Shown here one piece after another: positions 7,593-16,133 of a stretch of DNA of 32,965 nt (position 1 is its first letter; every line of letters starts with the position of its first letter). The position numbers were made by a program, and so were the translations under genes. The stretch lies in NCBI GenBank assembly GCA_013361935.1, contig JABFXC010000195.1, forward strand, positions 1 through 32,965. Direction: 5' to 3'. The notes beneath the pieces are model-generated. The model made no database searches and was not told the origin of the DNA. It saw only the letters and a list, made by a program, of their open reading frames with translations. This DNA is from Gemmatimonadaceae bacterium. Its GTDB lineage: Bacteria; Gemmatimonadota; Gemmatimonadetes; Gemmatimonadales; Gemmatimonadaceae.

Positions 7593-9089
7593 TCACGGTC
7601 CGATCACGAATCCATCGATGCCGACGAGGAAGCCGTCGGAGTATCCCGCCGCGCGCGCGTCCTTGCCGACGATCTCGACGACGAGATCGTTGACGCCCGG
7701 GCGAAGGGCGACGCGTCCGAAGGAGATCGCGCCGGTCGGCTCGACGGTGGGAGAGTATCCGCGGACGACAGGCGCGAGCGCGCGGCCGTTGAGCAGCACG
7801 CGAACGTCGCCGTAGTCGCGGGCGCGGGTGAAGTAGCCGGTGAGCTCGTGCGTCCCGCCGCGCGGTGTGCGGATGGGAAGAGTGAGCCTGGCGCCGGGGC
7901 GGGCGAGCACCCACCAGAGCTGCGCGCCCCCGCTCCAGCGTCCCGAGTCGGGCTCGAAGCCGGCCATGTCCTGAACGCGCAGCTCGCCGGCGGTGACGCG
8001 CGCGGTGGCGAGGAGACTCTCGGCCTCGATCATCCGCGGGATCCGGAGCACGGCGGTGCTCGTGGTGTCCGGAAGAAGATCGGCGGGCAGCGCGGGGAAG
8101 CGCGCGTGCGGGTGCGTCTGATACCAGAAGGCGACGGTGCTGTAGTCGGTGCGCGGCGCGTCGTTCGTTCCGCCATGCTCGATGGTGAAGCGAAGGGAGC
8201 TGGTGAAGGGGATCGGATCCTCGATGTGCCAGCGATACGCGCTCACGCGGCCGGTGAGGCTATCCTTGATGGTGAGCCCGTGGTAGAGCGAGGAGTACGG
8301 CCCGGTGTCGAAGTACCAGCCCGACGAGAAGTAGTCCTCGGTGCCGGTGCCGACGATGCTCGGCGCGCTCTCGCCGTCGACGAAGACCCGCTCGTCGCCC
8401 TCGAGGAACCAGAGACCGCGCCCGCGAAGCGGCTGCATGGAGACGACGCTGCCGACGTACTGGCCGCGGCCCGTCGCGTCGAGCAGCGTCACCGGCTGGC
8501 CGGCGGTGGTGGTGACGCGGCGGAACTGCGCGTGAAAGTAGAGCGCGCTGTCGTCGACGGCGGGACGGGTCTCGACGTCGACATTGTAATAGAAGGAGCC
8601 GACCGTGACCGCGGAACGGTTCTCGACGGTGATGCGCGCGTGCCGGCGGAAGGGCATCGGCCAGTAGGTGTCGTAGCCGCCGCTCGTCATGTTCATCGGG
8701 GCAGACATGTACTGCCGCCACTCGCCGAAGCCGACTCCGAAGAAGTCGGTGATGGGAACCTCGACGGACGGCTCGGGCTCGTCGTCCCACCAGCAGCGCA
8801 CGATGAGCTGCCGCTGGATGCGCCGGTCGTTGCGCGGCGCGATGGTGACCCACCAGCGCCGAACGATGCCCGCGCCGCGGTAGTCGAGCAGGGTGAGCGT
8901 TCCGCCCGGCGGGATGACGCGGTAGTCGTCGTTGCCGCCGGTGGTGTCGCGGCTGGAGAAGTGCGCGATGCGGCCGGGGCGTGGCACGGTGAGGGCGTCG
9001 AGGGTGCCGCCCGGGCGTTGGGCGATCAGCGTGCTCGCGAGTGACGCCGAGGCGAGCGAGAGGGCGAGCAGGATGCGGGTGCCGCGCAT
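7593..9089 (-). CDS. DUF2961 / GH172-like exported glycosidase
   Basis: A 498-residue protein starting at ATG 9087-9089, with GGAG 9-12 bases upstream and a clear signal peptide (about 1-24, ending near IAQ). The DUF2961 core (about 40-350) shows the family pattern GAGIVRRWW, DFFGVGFGEW, FRRHARITVENRS and the GTGTEDYF block with E251, in which an acidic residue is thought to be catalytic in GH172. The C-terminal about 130 residues form a beta-rich, jelly-roll-like domain (LTGYFTRARDYGDVRVLLNG) probably for carbohydrate binding. Known GH172 members act on fructofuranose or arabinofuranose linkages; which applies here is not visible. It heads a leftward operon and is divergent from a Gfo/Idh/MocA gene, a pairing that fits sugar catabolism. 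Confidence 0.88.
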   Translation of the reverse strand: MRGTRILLALSLASASLASTLIAQRPGGTLDALTVPRPGRIAHFSSRDTTGGNDDYRVIPPGGTLTLLDYRGAGIVRRWWVTIAPRNDRRIQRQLIVRCWWDDEPEPSVEVPITDFFGVGFGEWRQYMSAPMNMTSGGYDTYWPMPFRRHARITVENRSAVTVGSFYYNVDVETRPAVDDSALYFHAQFRRVTTTAGQPVTLLDATGRGQYVGSVVSMQPLRGRGLWFLEGDERVFVDGESAPSIVGTGTEDYFSSGWYFDTGPYSSLYHGLTIKDSLTGRVSAYRWHIEDPIPFTSSLRFTIEHGGTNDAPRTDYSTVAFWYQTHPHARFPALPADLLPDTTSTAVLRIPRMIEAESLLATARVTAGELRVQDMAGFEPDSGRWSGGAQLWWVLARPGARLTLPIRTPRGGTHELTGYFTRARDYGDVRVLLNGRALAPVVRGYSPTVEPTGAISFGRVALRPGVNDLVVEIVGKDARAAGYSDGFLVGIDGFVIGP

Positions 9090-9255
9090 GCGGGTCTCCG
9101 GTGGCGGTGACGATCGATGCCGCGAAATGCGCGACGGCGATCGCGCTGTCAACCGCGTGCGGGGCGCGAAGTGCTGGCGACCGTTGTCCGGCGATGATAC
9201 GTTCGCGTCCCCCGTTCGGAGGTCATCCCTGACAAGTATCCGCGCCGTCGCCGCG

Positions 9256-10326
9256 ATGCGAGAGGAGGGTGCCGCGCGCGTCGCACTCGCCGGCTTCGGG
9301 CTCGCCGGCTCCGCGTTCCACGCGCCGCTGATCGCGGTGACGCCGGGGCTGCGGCTCGCGGCGATCGTCACGCGCGACGCCGAGCGCACGGCGAAGGCGC
9401 GGGCGACCTATCCCGGCGTCGAGATACTGCCCGACGTCGAGACGGTGCTCACGCGTGCCGGCGACTTCGAGCTGCTCGTGGTGGCGACGCCAAATCGCAC
9501 GCACGTGCCGTTCGCGCGCGGCGCGCTGCGCGCCGGGCTGCACGTCGTCGTCGACAAGCCGTTCGCGGCGACGGCGGGCGAGGGGCGCGCGCTCATCGAG
9601 GAGGCGCGGCGCAGCGGACGGCTGCTCAGCGTCTTCCAGAACCGCCGCTGGGACGGCGACTTCCTGACGGTGCGCGACCTGCTCGAGCGCGGAGCGTTAG
9701 GCACGCCGTACCGGTTCGAGTCGCGCTTCGAGCGCTGGCGGCCGGCGCCCGCGGGCTGGAAGAACGAGGGCACGCCGGAGGACGCGACGGGTCTCGTCTA
9801 CGATCTCGGCAGCCATCTGATCGACCAGGCGCTGCAGCTCTTCGGGCCGGTGGCGTCGGTGTACGCGGAGGAGGACGAGCGCCGTCCGGGAACCGCCATC
9901 GTGGACGACGCGTACGTCGCGCTCACGCACGCGTCAGGGGTGCGCTCGCATCTGCAGGTGTCGTCGATCGTCGCCGAACCGGCCGCGCGATTCCGCGTGC
10001 TGGGGGCGGAGGCGACGTTCACGAAGTTCGGGCTCGACGTGCAGGAGGCGGCGCTGCGCGCCGGCGCGCGGCCGGTCGACGCGGGCTACGGCGAGGAGCC
10101 GCGCGAGCGGTGGGGACGGCTGGCGCGCGGCAGCGAGTCGAGCGTCGTCGAGACGAAGCGCGGCGCGTATCAGCGCTTCTACGAAGGGATGGCCGCGGCG
10201 CTCCGAGGCGGCGCGCCGGTTCCGGTGGACGCGCACGACGCGGTCGCCGGGCTCGAGATCATAGAAGCCGCGAACCGCTCGGCGCGCGAGCGCCGCATGA
10301 CGACTCCAGGCGAAGTCGGCCGTTAG
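9256..10326 (+). CDS. Gfo/Idh/MocA-family oxidoreductase
   Basis: A 356-residue NAD(P)-dependent sugar or inositol-type dehydrogenase. The N-terminal Rossmann motif is VALAGFGLAGSAFHAP. The conserved D-K101-P segment (VVVDKPFA) corresponds to the usual EKP. The second signature YDLGSH187LID carries the putative catalytic His. Length is normal for the family. ATG 9256 is used because the Rossmann strand follows at once; the frame is open upstream but lies in the divergent promoter region. Only a weak ribosome site is seen. The stop falls within a CGTTAGGC octamer. The substrate is not identifiable; the divergent GH172 gene hints at a carbohydrate. Confidence 0.9.
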   Translation: MREEGAARVALAGFGLAGSAFHAPLIAVTPGLRLAAIVTRDAERTAKARATYPGVEILPDVETVLTRAGDFELLVVATPNRTHVPFARGALRAGLHVVVDKPFAATAGEGRALIEEARRSGRLLSVFQNRRWDGDFLTVRDLLERGALGTPYRFESRFERWRPAPAGWKNEGTPEDATGLVYDLGSHLIDQALQLFGPVASVYAEEDERRPGTAIVDDAYVALTHASGVRSHLQVSSIVAEPAARFRVLGAEATFTKFGLDVQEAALRAGARPVDAGYGEEPRERWGRLARGSESSVVETKRGAYQRFYEGMAAALRGGAPVPVDAHDAVAGLEIIEAANRSARERRMTTPGEVGR

Positions 10327-10425
10327 GCACAACGGCGGCCGCACGGGTGGTGGCGCCGGAATTGCCCGGTGTCACCCCCCGCGTCGCGAATGACTCGCGC
10401 GCGCGCAGAGCACTGGAGAGAAGTG

Positions 10426-11226
10426 ATGGACACCACATATCAGCAGCAGCTCGCGGTCGTGACCGGTGGATCGAGCGGGATCGGGCTCGAGCTCGCGAAG
10501 CAGTTCGCCGATCACGGCTTCGACCTGCTCATCGTGTCGGACACGGCGAAGGTGTTCGCCGCGGCGGAGGAGCTGCGCCGTCGTGGGGCGAAGGTGGACG
10601 CGATCCAGGCGGATCTCGCGACGTACGGCGGCGTCGAGGCGCTCTGCCGGAGGATCGACTCGCTGGCACGCCCGGTGGACGCGATCGCGATCAATGCCGG
10701 CGTCGGCGTGGGCGGGCCGTTCACGGAGACCGAGCTCGAAGCGGAGCTCAACCTCATCCAGCTGAACGTCGTGTCGGTGGTGCACCTCGCGAAACGGGTC
10801 GTGCGCGGGATGGTGGGGCGCGGCGAGGGACGGATCCTCTTCACCGCGTCGATCGCGGCGGAGATGCCCGGTCCCTTCGAGGCGGTGTACGCGGCGTCGA
10901 AGGCGTTCGTGCTCTCCTTCGCCGAGGCGCTGCGCAACGAGTTGAAGGACAGCGGGGTGACGGTGACCGCGCTGCAGCCGGGCGCGACGGAGACGAATTT
11001 CTTCCACCGCGCCGGGATGGAGGACACCCGGGTGGGCGCGGGCAAGAAGAGCGACCCCGCGGACGTCGCACGCGAGGGGTTCGAGGCGCTGATGGAGGGA
11101 AAGGACCACGTCGTCTCGGCGATGATGAAGGAGAAGATCCAGGTCTTCACCGGACAGGTGGTGCCGGAGAAGGTGAAAGCGGAGCAGCACCGGAAGCTCA
11201 GCGAGCCCGGGTCGGCGAGCGCCTGA
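10426..11226 (+). CDS. Short-chain dehydrogenase/reductase
   Basis: A 266-residue classical SDR. The cofactor motif TGGSSGIG is at residues 13-20 and NAG follows near 90. The catalytic Ser is S142 and the Tyr/Lys pair is Y155-x3-K159. ATG 10426 has a GGAGAG ribosome site 6-11 bases upstream. The C-terminal part carries an unusual tail rich in Lys/Glu (about 220-266). It reduces or oxidises an unknown carbonyl or alcohol substrate with NAD(P)(H). It is co-oriented with its neighbours but separated by about 100 bases from the Gfo/Idh gene, so an own promoter is possible. Confidence 0.9.
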   Translation: MDTTYQQQLAVVTGGSSGIGLELAKQFADHGFDLLIVSDTAKVFAAAEELRRRGAKVDAIQADLATYGGVEALCRRIDSLARPVDAIAINAGVGVGGPFTETELEAELNLIQLNVVSVVHLAKRVVRGMVGRGEGRILFTASIAAEMPGPFEAVYAASKAFVLSFAEALRNELKDSGVTVTALQPGATETNFFHRAGMEDTRVGAGKKSDPADVAREGFEALMEGKDHVVSAMMKEKIQVFTGQVVPEKVKAEQHRKLSEPGSASA

Positions 11227-11266
11227 GCCGCTCCTGATGGCGCGGGAGGTGCCTAGCTTTCGGGCC

Positions 11267-12337
11267 ATGGAGCTCGGACTCTACACCTTCGCGGAGACGA
11301 CGCGCGATCCGCGGACCGGACATCTCGTGAGCGCGGAGCAGCGGCTGCGCGACCTCCTCGAGGAGATCGAGCTCGCCGACCAGCTCGGTCTCGACGTCTA
11401 CGGCGTCGGCGAGCATCACCGGCCCGACTACGCCGTCTCGGCGCCGGCGGTGGTGCTCGCGGCGGCGGCGGCGCGCACAAAGCGGATCCGGCTGACGAGC
11501 GCGGTCACGGTGCTCAGCTCGGACGACCCGGTGCGCGTCTTCCAGCAGTTCGCGACGCTCGATCTGCTCTCCGGAGGACGCGCGGAGATCATGGCCGGCC
11601 GCGGCTCGTTCATCGAGTCGTTCCCGCTCTTCGGCCAGGACCTGAACGACTACGACGAGCTGTTCGCCGAGAAGCTGGAGCTGCTGCTGAAGATCCGCGC
11701 GGGGGAGACGGTGACGTGGCGGGGGCGGCTGCGCGCGCCGATCGAGGATCGCGCGGTCTATCCGCGCCCGGTCCAGGATCCGCTTCCCGTGTGGATCGCG
11801 GTGGGAGGAACGCCGCAATCCGTGGTTCGCGCCGGCACGCTCGGCCTGCCGCTCGCGCTGGCGATCATCGGCGGAGCGCCGGAGCGATTCGCGCCACTGG
11901 TGGATCTCTACCACGAAGCGGGACGCGAGGCGGGGCACGATCCATCGACGCTCGCGGTCGGGCTGAACACGCACGGCTTCATCGCCGAGCGATCGCAGGA
12001 CGCGGCGGACGAGTTCTGGCCGACCTACGCGGAGGCGATGACGCGGCTCGGACGGGAGCGCGGCTGGCCGCCGACGACGCGGGAGCAGTACGAGATGCTG
12101 CGCACGCCGCGTGGCGCGCTCGCCGTGGGGAGTCCGCAGGAGGTGATCGACAAGATCCTCTTGCAGCACGAGATCTTCGGTCACCAGCGCTGCCTGATGC
12201 AGATGAGCGTGGGGACGATGCCGCACGACAGGCTGCTGAAGTCGATCGAGCTGTTCGGGACGATCGTGGCGCCGGCGGTGCGGGCGGCGACGGCGGCGCG
12301 CGAGGTCGCGCGTCCGGCCGAGGCGGCGGAGCGTTAG
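11267..12337 (+). CDS. LLM-class (luciferase-like) flavin-dependent oxidoreductase
   Basis: A 356-residue bacterial-luciferase-like monooxygenase-fold protein. The start [10 protein letters not shown] at ATG 11267 matches the usual N-terminus of the family; an upstream in-frame ATG at 11237 would add ten unconserved residues. Typical blocks are [60 protein letters not shown] and [18 protein letters not shown]. It probably uses reduced flavin; the substrate is unknown. Two bases separate its stop (TAG inside a CGTTAGGC octamer) from the ATG of the rhodanese gene, so the two are coupled and may share sulfur or redox chemistry. Confidence 0.9.
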   Translation: MELGLYTFAETTRDPRTGHLVSAEQRLRDLLEEIELADQLGLDVYGVGEHHRPDYAVSAPAVVLAAAAARTKRIRLTSAVTVLSSDDPVRVFQQFATLDLLSGGRAEIMAGRGSFIESFPLFGQDLNDYDELFAEKLELLLKIRAGETVTWRGRLRAPIEDRAVYPRPVQDPLPVWIAVGGTPQSVVRAGTLGLPLALAIIGGAPERFAPLVDLYHEAGREAGHDPSTLAVGLNTHGFIAERSQDAADEFWPTYAEAMTRLGRERGWPPTTREQYEMLRTPRGALAVGSPQEVIDKILLQHEIFGHQRCLMQMSVGTMPHDRLLKSIELFGTIVAPAVRAATAAREVARPAEAAER

Positions 12338-12339
12338 GC

Positions 12340-12678
12340 ATGGACGGCGACTTCGTACCGCGCATCTCGCGCGAGGAGCTGAAGGCGAAGCTGGAGAGCC
12401 CGAACCCGCCGGTGCTATTCGAGGTGCTGCCAGTCGGCTACTGGAAGAAGAACCATCTGCCGGGGGCGATCAGCGCGCCTCCCGACCGGGCGGTGGCGAT
12501 CATCAGCGGAGCGGTGCCCGACCGGCACGCGGAGATCGTTGTCTACTGCTGGGACCACGGCTGACCGCGGTCAAGGTACGCCGCCCGTGATCTGGCGGCG
12601 CTGGGCTACACGAACGTGCGGGACTATCATGAGGGGAAGAAGGACTGGATCGACGCGGGGCTGGCGGTGGAGCGGTAG
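12340..12678 (+). CDS. Rhodanese-like sulfurtransferase with in-frame TGA at codon 75 (candidate selenoprotein, otherwise pseudogene)
   Basis: ATG 12340 has GGAG eight bases upstream. Codons 1-74 encode the N-terminal rhodanese half (SREELKAKLE, NHLPGAISAP, AEIVVYCWDHG). TGA follows at 12562-12564, then the same frame continues without indel to TAG 12676-12678 and encodes a normal C-terminal half (AARDLAALGYTNVRDYHEGK and KDWIDAGLAVER). Related rhodaneses have YCWxxxC at this site; here the second Cys position is exactly the TGA, while the first Cys (C70) is kept. A hairpin 15 bases downstream fits the general form of a bacterial SECIS. So the gene either encodes a 112-residue selenoprotein or is broken by a single Cys-to-stop change. 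The intact frame and good codon use after TGA favour function or very recent inactivation. Sec-containing rhodanese-like proteins have been described in bacteria. Confidence 0.75.
12579..12600 (+). promoter_or_regulatory. Candidate bacterial SECIS-like hairpin
   Basis: CGCCGCC (12579-12585) pairs perfectly with GGCGGCG (12594-12600) around the 8-base loop CGTGATCT. The loop starts 21 bases after the in-frame TGA and has G as its second base, as expected for bacterial SECIS loops. GC-rich coding sequence gives such hairpins by chance fairly often, so this is only suggestive. Confidence 0.35.
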
Positions 12679-12743
12679 GGAGTACGGGAGTAGGGGAGTA
12701 CGGGAGTACGGGAGTCCCGTACCCCCGTACTCCCCTACTCCCG
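12677..12743. repeat. 20-bp perfect inverted repeat built of GGGAGTA units
   Basis: The 20-base arm at 12685-12704 is the exact reverse complement of 12724-12743, and the 19-base spacer contains a further small inverted repeat (GTACGGGA with TCCCGTAC). The arms are made of short tandem GGGAGTA/GGGGAGTA units. The element begins at the rhodanese stop and contains the cydB stop at 12735-12737, so it separates two convergent genes and may terminate both. Confidence 0.85.
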
Positions 12744-13793
12744 AGCACCGCCCGCCGACTTCCCGAACGTCCGATACAGGTACGCCAGCGAGGGCACGAG
12801 GATCAGAGTCCCCCCGGCGAGCCCCCAGAGGAGGAGCTCGAGGGTGACGGTCGGCGCGGCGGCGCCGCGAATGGTTTGCGCGCCGGGGATCGTCCACGGA
12901 TACTGCACGAGCACCCATCCCCAGAGGATGAGCGACACCTGCGCGGCGGCGACGACGCGGGCCAGGCCCCAGCGGCGCGTCCAGAGCGCGGAGATGGCGG
13001 TCAGAGCGCTCACCCCGATCGCGAGCTGGAGGGCGAGCGCGAGCCGAGTGCCGAGCAGCCGGGCGACGACGTGCGGCGCGTGGCGGGCGGCGATGGCCAG
13101 GGCGGCGAGCGCGGTCGAGAATACCGCGACAGCGGCGCCTAACGCGCGACGCCGGAAGTCGTCGCGAAGCGCCGCGCCGCGGGCCGCGTAGGCGAGATAG
13201 ACCGCCGCGAGAAAGGCGAAGAGGGCGAGCGCCATCGCGCCGACGACGAGCGGGAAGGGGGCGAGCCAGGGCGCCAGGTAGACGTCGGTGAAGGATGCGA
13301 GCCCGCCGACCGCGGCGAGCCGCCGCACCGCCCGCCCCGTGTTCCCCGACGCGATCGCGCCGACGACGATGCCGAGCAGGAGCGGGGTGAGCGTGCTCGC
13401 GATCGCGAAGACGCGCCCCCACCGCCGCTGCGCCCCGTCGTCGCGCGCGCCGTAGCTGCGAAAGACGAACGCCGAGCCGCGGAGCACGACACCGACGAGC
13501 ATCAGCGAAAGGGGCACGTGCAGGACGGTGCCCAGGGCGGCGAAGGTCGCCGGGAAGCCGGTGAATAGCACGACGACCACGACGATCAGCCAGACGTGGT
13601 TCGCCTCCCAGATCGGCCCGATCGCGTGCGCGACGAGGGCGCGCTGCGCGTCGCGACGCGGCCCGCGGGCGAGGAGATCCCAGAGCCCGCCGCCGAAGTC
13701 CGCGCCGCCGGTGAGCACGTACGCGTTCAGCGCGACGACCATGACGCCGGCGACGGCCTCGGCGAGCCCGATGGAAGCGAAGAAGCCGCTCAT
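12735..13793 (-). CDS. cydB: Cytochrome bd-type quinol oxidase subunit II
   Basis: A 352-residue integral membrane protein, the second subunit of a bd-type terminal oxidase that oxidises quinol and reduces oxygen. The N-terminal block ALNAYVLTGGADFGGGLWDL is diagnostic of CydB, followed by EANHVWLIVVVVVLFTGFP. About eight transmembrane helices are visible. Its ATG 13791-13793 overlaps the cydA stop (ATGA), so the two subunits are co-translated. The C-terminal codons (ARE, stop) extend into the inverted repeat at 12677-12743. No cydX-like small ORF or cydDC assembly genes are in the window. Confidence 0.95.
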   Translation of the reverse strand: MSGFFASIGLAEAVAGVMVVALNAYVLTGGADFGGGLWDLLARGPRRDAQRALVAHAIGPIWEANHVWLIVVVVVLFTGFPATFAALGTVLHVPLSLMLVGVVLRGSAFVFRSYGARDDGAQRRWGRVFAIASTLTPLLLGIVVGAIASGNTGRAVRRLAAVGGLASFTDVYLAPWLAPFPLVVGAMALALFAFLAAVYLAYAARGAALRDDFRRRALGAAVAVFSTALAALAIAARHAPHVVARLLGTRLALALQLAIGVSALTAISALWTRRWGLARVVAAAQVSLILWGWVLVQYPWTIPGAQTIRGAAAPTVTLELLLWGLAGGTLILVPSLAYLYRTFGKSAGGARE

Positions 13794-15136
13794 GTCGCGG
13801 GCGCTCCTGTCGGCGTGGTGGTCGCCGCCGGAACGACGCGGGGCGCGGTCTCGTGCACGAGCGACCCGATGAGCGCGACGACGATCGCGCCGAGCCCGAG
13901 GTAGAGCAGAGTGAAGAGTATCATCGGGACGACGAGCCCCGGCATCGGGGTGACCGCGTCCGCGGTGCGCAGCACGCCCTGCACGACCCACGGCTGGCGT
14001 CCGACCTCGGTGACGACCCATCCCGCTTCGGTGGCGAGAACGCCGAAGGGGGCGACGACGACGAGCGCGCGGAGGAGCCAGGGGCCGCGCGGAACCTCGC
14101 GGGTGCGCACGAGCGTCACCAGCGCGAGGAGGGCGACGAGGGCGAGGGCGCTGCCTAACGCGACCATCGCCTGGAAGGCGAGATGGACGACCGCCACCGG
14201 CGGCCGGTCTGCGCGCGGGACCGCCTTCAGCCCCTTCACCTCGGCGTCCGGGTCGTGGAAGGCGAGGAGGGAGAGAGCGCGCGGGATGTCCAGCGCCCAA
14301 CGCGTGCGCTCGCGCCGCTCGTCGGGCCAGCCGCCGATGCGGAGCGGCGCACCGCGCTCCGTTTCCCACTGCCCCTCGAGCGCGGCGAGCTTCACCGGCT
14401 GCGTGCGCGCGACGAGGCGGGCGCTGATGTCGCCGGAGATGGGCTGGAGGATCGCCGCCGGCGCGCCGACGAGGAGCGCGACGAGAAGCGCCCGCCGGTG
14501 GAAGGCGGGCGACGCGCCGCGGAGCAGCATGAACGCGTGGATCCCCGCGACCGCCATTCCCGTCGCGGCATAGGCCGCGAGCACCATGTGCAGCGCCTGC
14601 GGGAACGCGGCGGGGCTTCCCATCCCGGCAATGGGGTCGATGCCGATGAGGCGCCCGTTCTCGGCGACGGTGTAGCCGACGGGAGCGTTCATCCACGCGT
14701 TGACCATCACCACGAAGATCGCCGACGCCGCGCCGCTCGCGGCGACGATCATCCCCGCCGCGAGGTGGGCCCGGCGACCGATGTGGCCCCAGCCGTAGAG
14801 ATAGACGCCGAGGAAGATGGCCTCGGTGAAGAACGCGAACCCCTCGAGGGAGAAGGGCATCCCGACGATGGGCCCGGCGAGCTGCATGAAGCCCGGCCAG
14901 AGCAGGCCGAGCTCGAAGGAGAGCACGGTGCCGGAAACGGCCCCGACGGCGAAGAGCACGGCGGTTCCCTTGGCCCACCGCTTCGCCAGCTCGAGCCAGA
15001 CGGCGTCGTCGGTGCGGTGCCAGCGCCATTCGGCGAGCACCATCATCAGCGGCATCGCGATCCCGATCTCGGCGAAGACGATGTGGAAGCCGAGGGAGAT
15101 CGCCATCTGACTTCGCGCCGCGAGGAGGTTCGTCAC
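13790..15136 (-). CDS. cydA: Cytochrome bd-type quinol oxidase subunit I (short Q-loop type)
   Basis: A 448-residue heme- and quinol-binding subunit. GTG 15134-15136 is chosen because it gives the standard short N-terminus (MTNLLAARSQM) before the first helix; longer frames upstream encode low-complexity Ser/Pro sequence. His18 in LGFHI is the expected heme ligand near the N-terminus. The block EGFAFFTEAIFLGVYLYGWG and the signature TEVGRQPWVVQG are characteristic. The loop between helices 6 and 7 is short and total length is below that of E. coli CydA (about 520), matching the cyanide-insensitive-oxidase-like class. No clear ribosome site precedes the GTG. The gene leads the cydAB operon, with promoter presumably in the repeat-rich region upstream. 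Confidence 0.93.
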   Translation of the reverse strand: MTNLLAARSQMAISLGFHIVFAEIGIAMPLMMVLAEWRWHRTDDAVWLELAKRWAKGTAVLFAVGAVSGTVLSFELGLLWPGFMQLAGPIVGMPFSLEGFAFFTEAIFLGVYLYGWGHIGRRAHLAAGMIVAASGAASAIFVVMVNAWMNAPVGYTVAENGRLIGIDPIAGMGSPAAFPQALHMVLAAYAATGMAVAGIHAFMLLRGASPAFHRRALLVALLVGAPAAILQPISGDISARLVARTQPVKLAALEGQWETERGAPLRIGGWPDERRERTRWALDIPRALSLLAFHDPDAEVKGLKAVPRADRPPVAVVHLAFQAMVALGSALALVALLALVTLVRTREVPRGPWLLRALVVVAPFGVLATEAGWVVTEVGRQPWVVQGVLRTADAVTPMPGLVVPMILFTLLYLGLGAIVVALIGSLVHETAPRVVPAATTTPTGAPAT

Positions 15137-16133
15137 TGCGAGGAGAGACGGGGGAGACGGCGATCGGAACCGGGACGAGAGATAGTGCGCGGTTGCCTGG
15201 GCGTGAGCCAGAGGGCCCGGCGAACTGTGGCTCGGCAAACTGCGTCACGCGGATCAGGCGGATCGGTAGGATCGACGCGGATCTCGTTGATCTTTTTGTT
15301 GCGCTGGCGAAATCGTCTCGCCTGGCGCGCCCTAAAAACGTTCATGGCCTTGGCTGGATGTAACAGGGAGCCGAGGAGGCCGGGGGAGGCGTTCGCAGGG
15401 GCTGGGGGGCTCGGCACCATAGCACCTCCCGTCGCTCCACGGCTCCCTGTTATTCACCGCCGAGCCGCAGTTGAAGAAGATCCGTGGCGATCGCGGGCAT
15501 TCTCGGCGGGCATTCTCGCGGGTCGCGTGGTGTTCGGTCTCGGCGGGGAGATCGCGCGGTTTTTCCGGGAAGAACTGCGCAAGCACGGCGGAAGAACGGC
15601 GGAAGATTCTACTCGTACGAGCCCGGATCTGATTTTGGGGCATGCAGGGTGAGATGGTCTCGCCCCGCATGCCCCCACACAGCTTTCGTGGCTTGTAGCA
15701 CGTCGATCATGGCCTCGAGAGGAGCCCTTCCGTAGTTCTTGGAGAGGGCAGTTCTTCCGCCGTTCTTCCTGCCCAAACCGCGTGATGCCAGTCCTCGCGA
15801 CGAGCCCCGACGCGACCCGCGACAGAGCCGCAGACACGCACCGAGCCTCCGCTCCTCCCCGGCTCCCCGTCATTCACAGCCGAACAATGGTACGACAGGA
15901 TCCGCGTCGATCCGTCAGATCCGCCCGATCGCGTTGCGCGGTTCGCCGAGCCCACGCACCTCTTCGCGCCACCCGCTCCATTCGCACGGCCTCATCCGGT
16001 GGTTTCCTGTCGCGGCGCTGTCATCGCCGCAGCTCCGGAAACCTCTCAACGCGGCGGGGGTCTCAGGCGTACATTGAACCATCCCCCCGGGGCGCTCCGC
16101 CCCTTCTGTATCCCACCCGGAGAATTCCGACTC
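15137..16133. other. Non-coding repeat mosaic between cydA and the M13 peptidase
   Basis: About 1 kb with no convincing gene on either strand. It is built of diverged repeats in both orientations. A GATC-rich block near 15250-15295 recurs inverted at about 15893-15940. A block beginning CGGCTCCCTGTTATTCAC (15440-15457) recurs as CGGCTCCCCGTCATTCAC (15861-15878), and an inverted fragment GTAACAGGGAGCCG lies at 15360-15373. A GGCGGAAGAACGGCGGAAGA segment (15588-15607) faces an inverted relative near 15750-15770. It must hold the promoters of the flanking divergent genes; a TACATT hexamer at 16070-16075 is a possible -10 for the peptidase. Confidence 0.7.

Noticed and set aside
12562..12573. Perfect palindrome TGACCGCGGTCA starting at the rhodanese TGA, as a sign of insertion
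   Set aside because: The reading frame and protein spacing on both sides are normal, so nothing has been inserted; the dyad is most simply chance.
12677..12743. Short CRISPR-like array
   Set aside because: Repeat units of 7-8 bases without spacers, arranged as an inverted repeat; no cas genes.
14183..15652. Long plus-strand frame opposite cydA
   Set aside because: Mirror of cydA codon bias; cydA is unmistakable on the minus strand.
15739..16077. Small plus-strand ORFs in the 1-kb gap before the M13 peptidase
   Set aside because: They run through diverged repeats, lack ribosome sites and resemble no protein.
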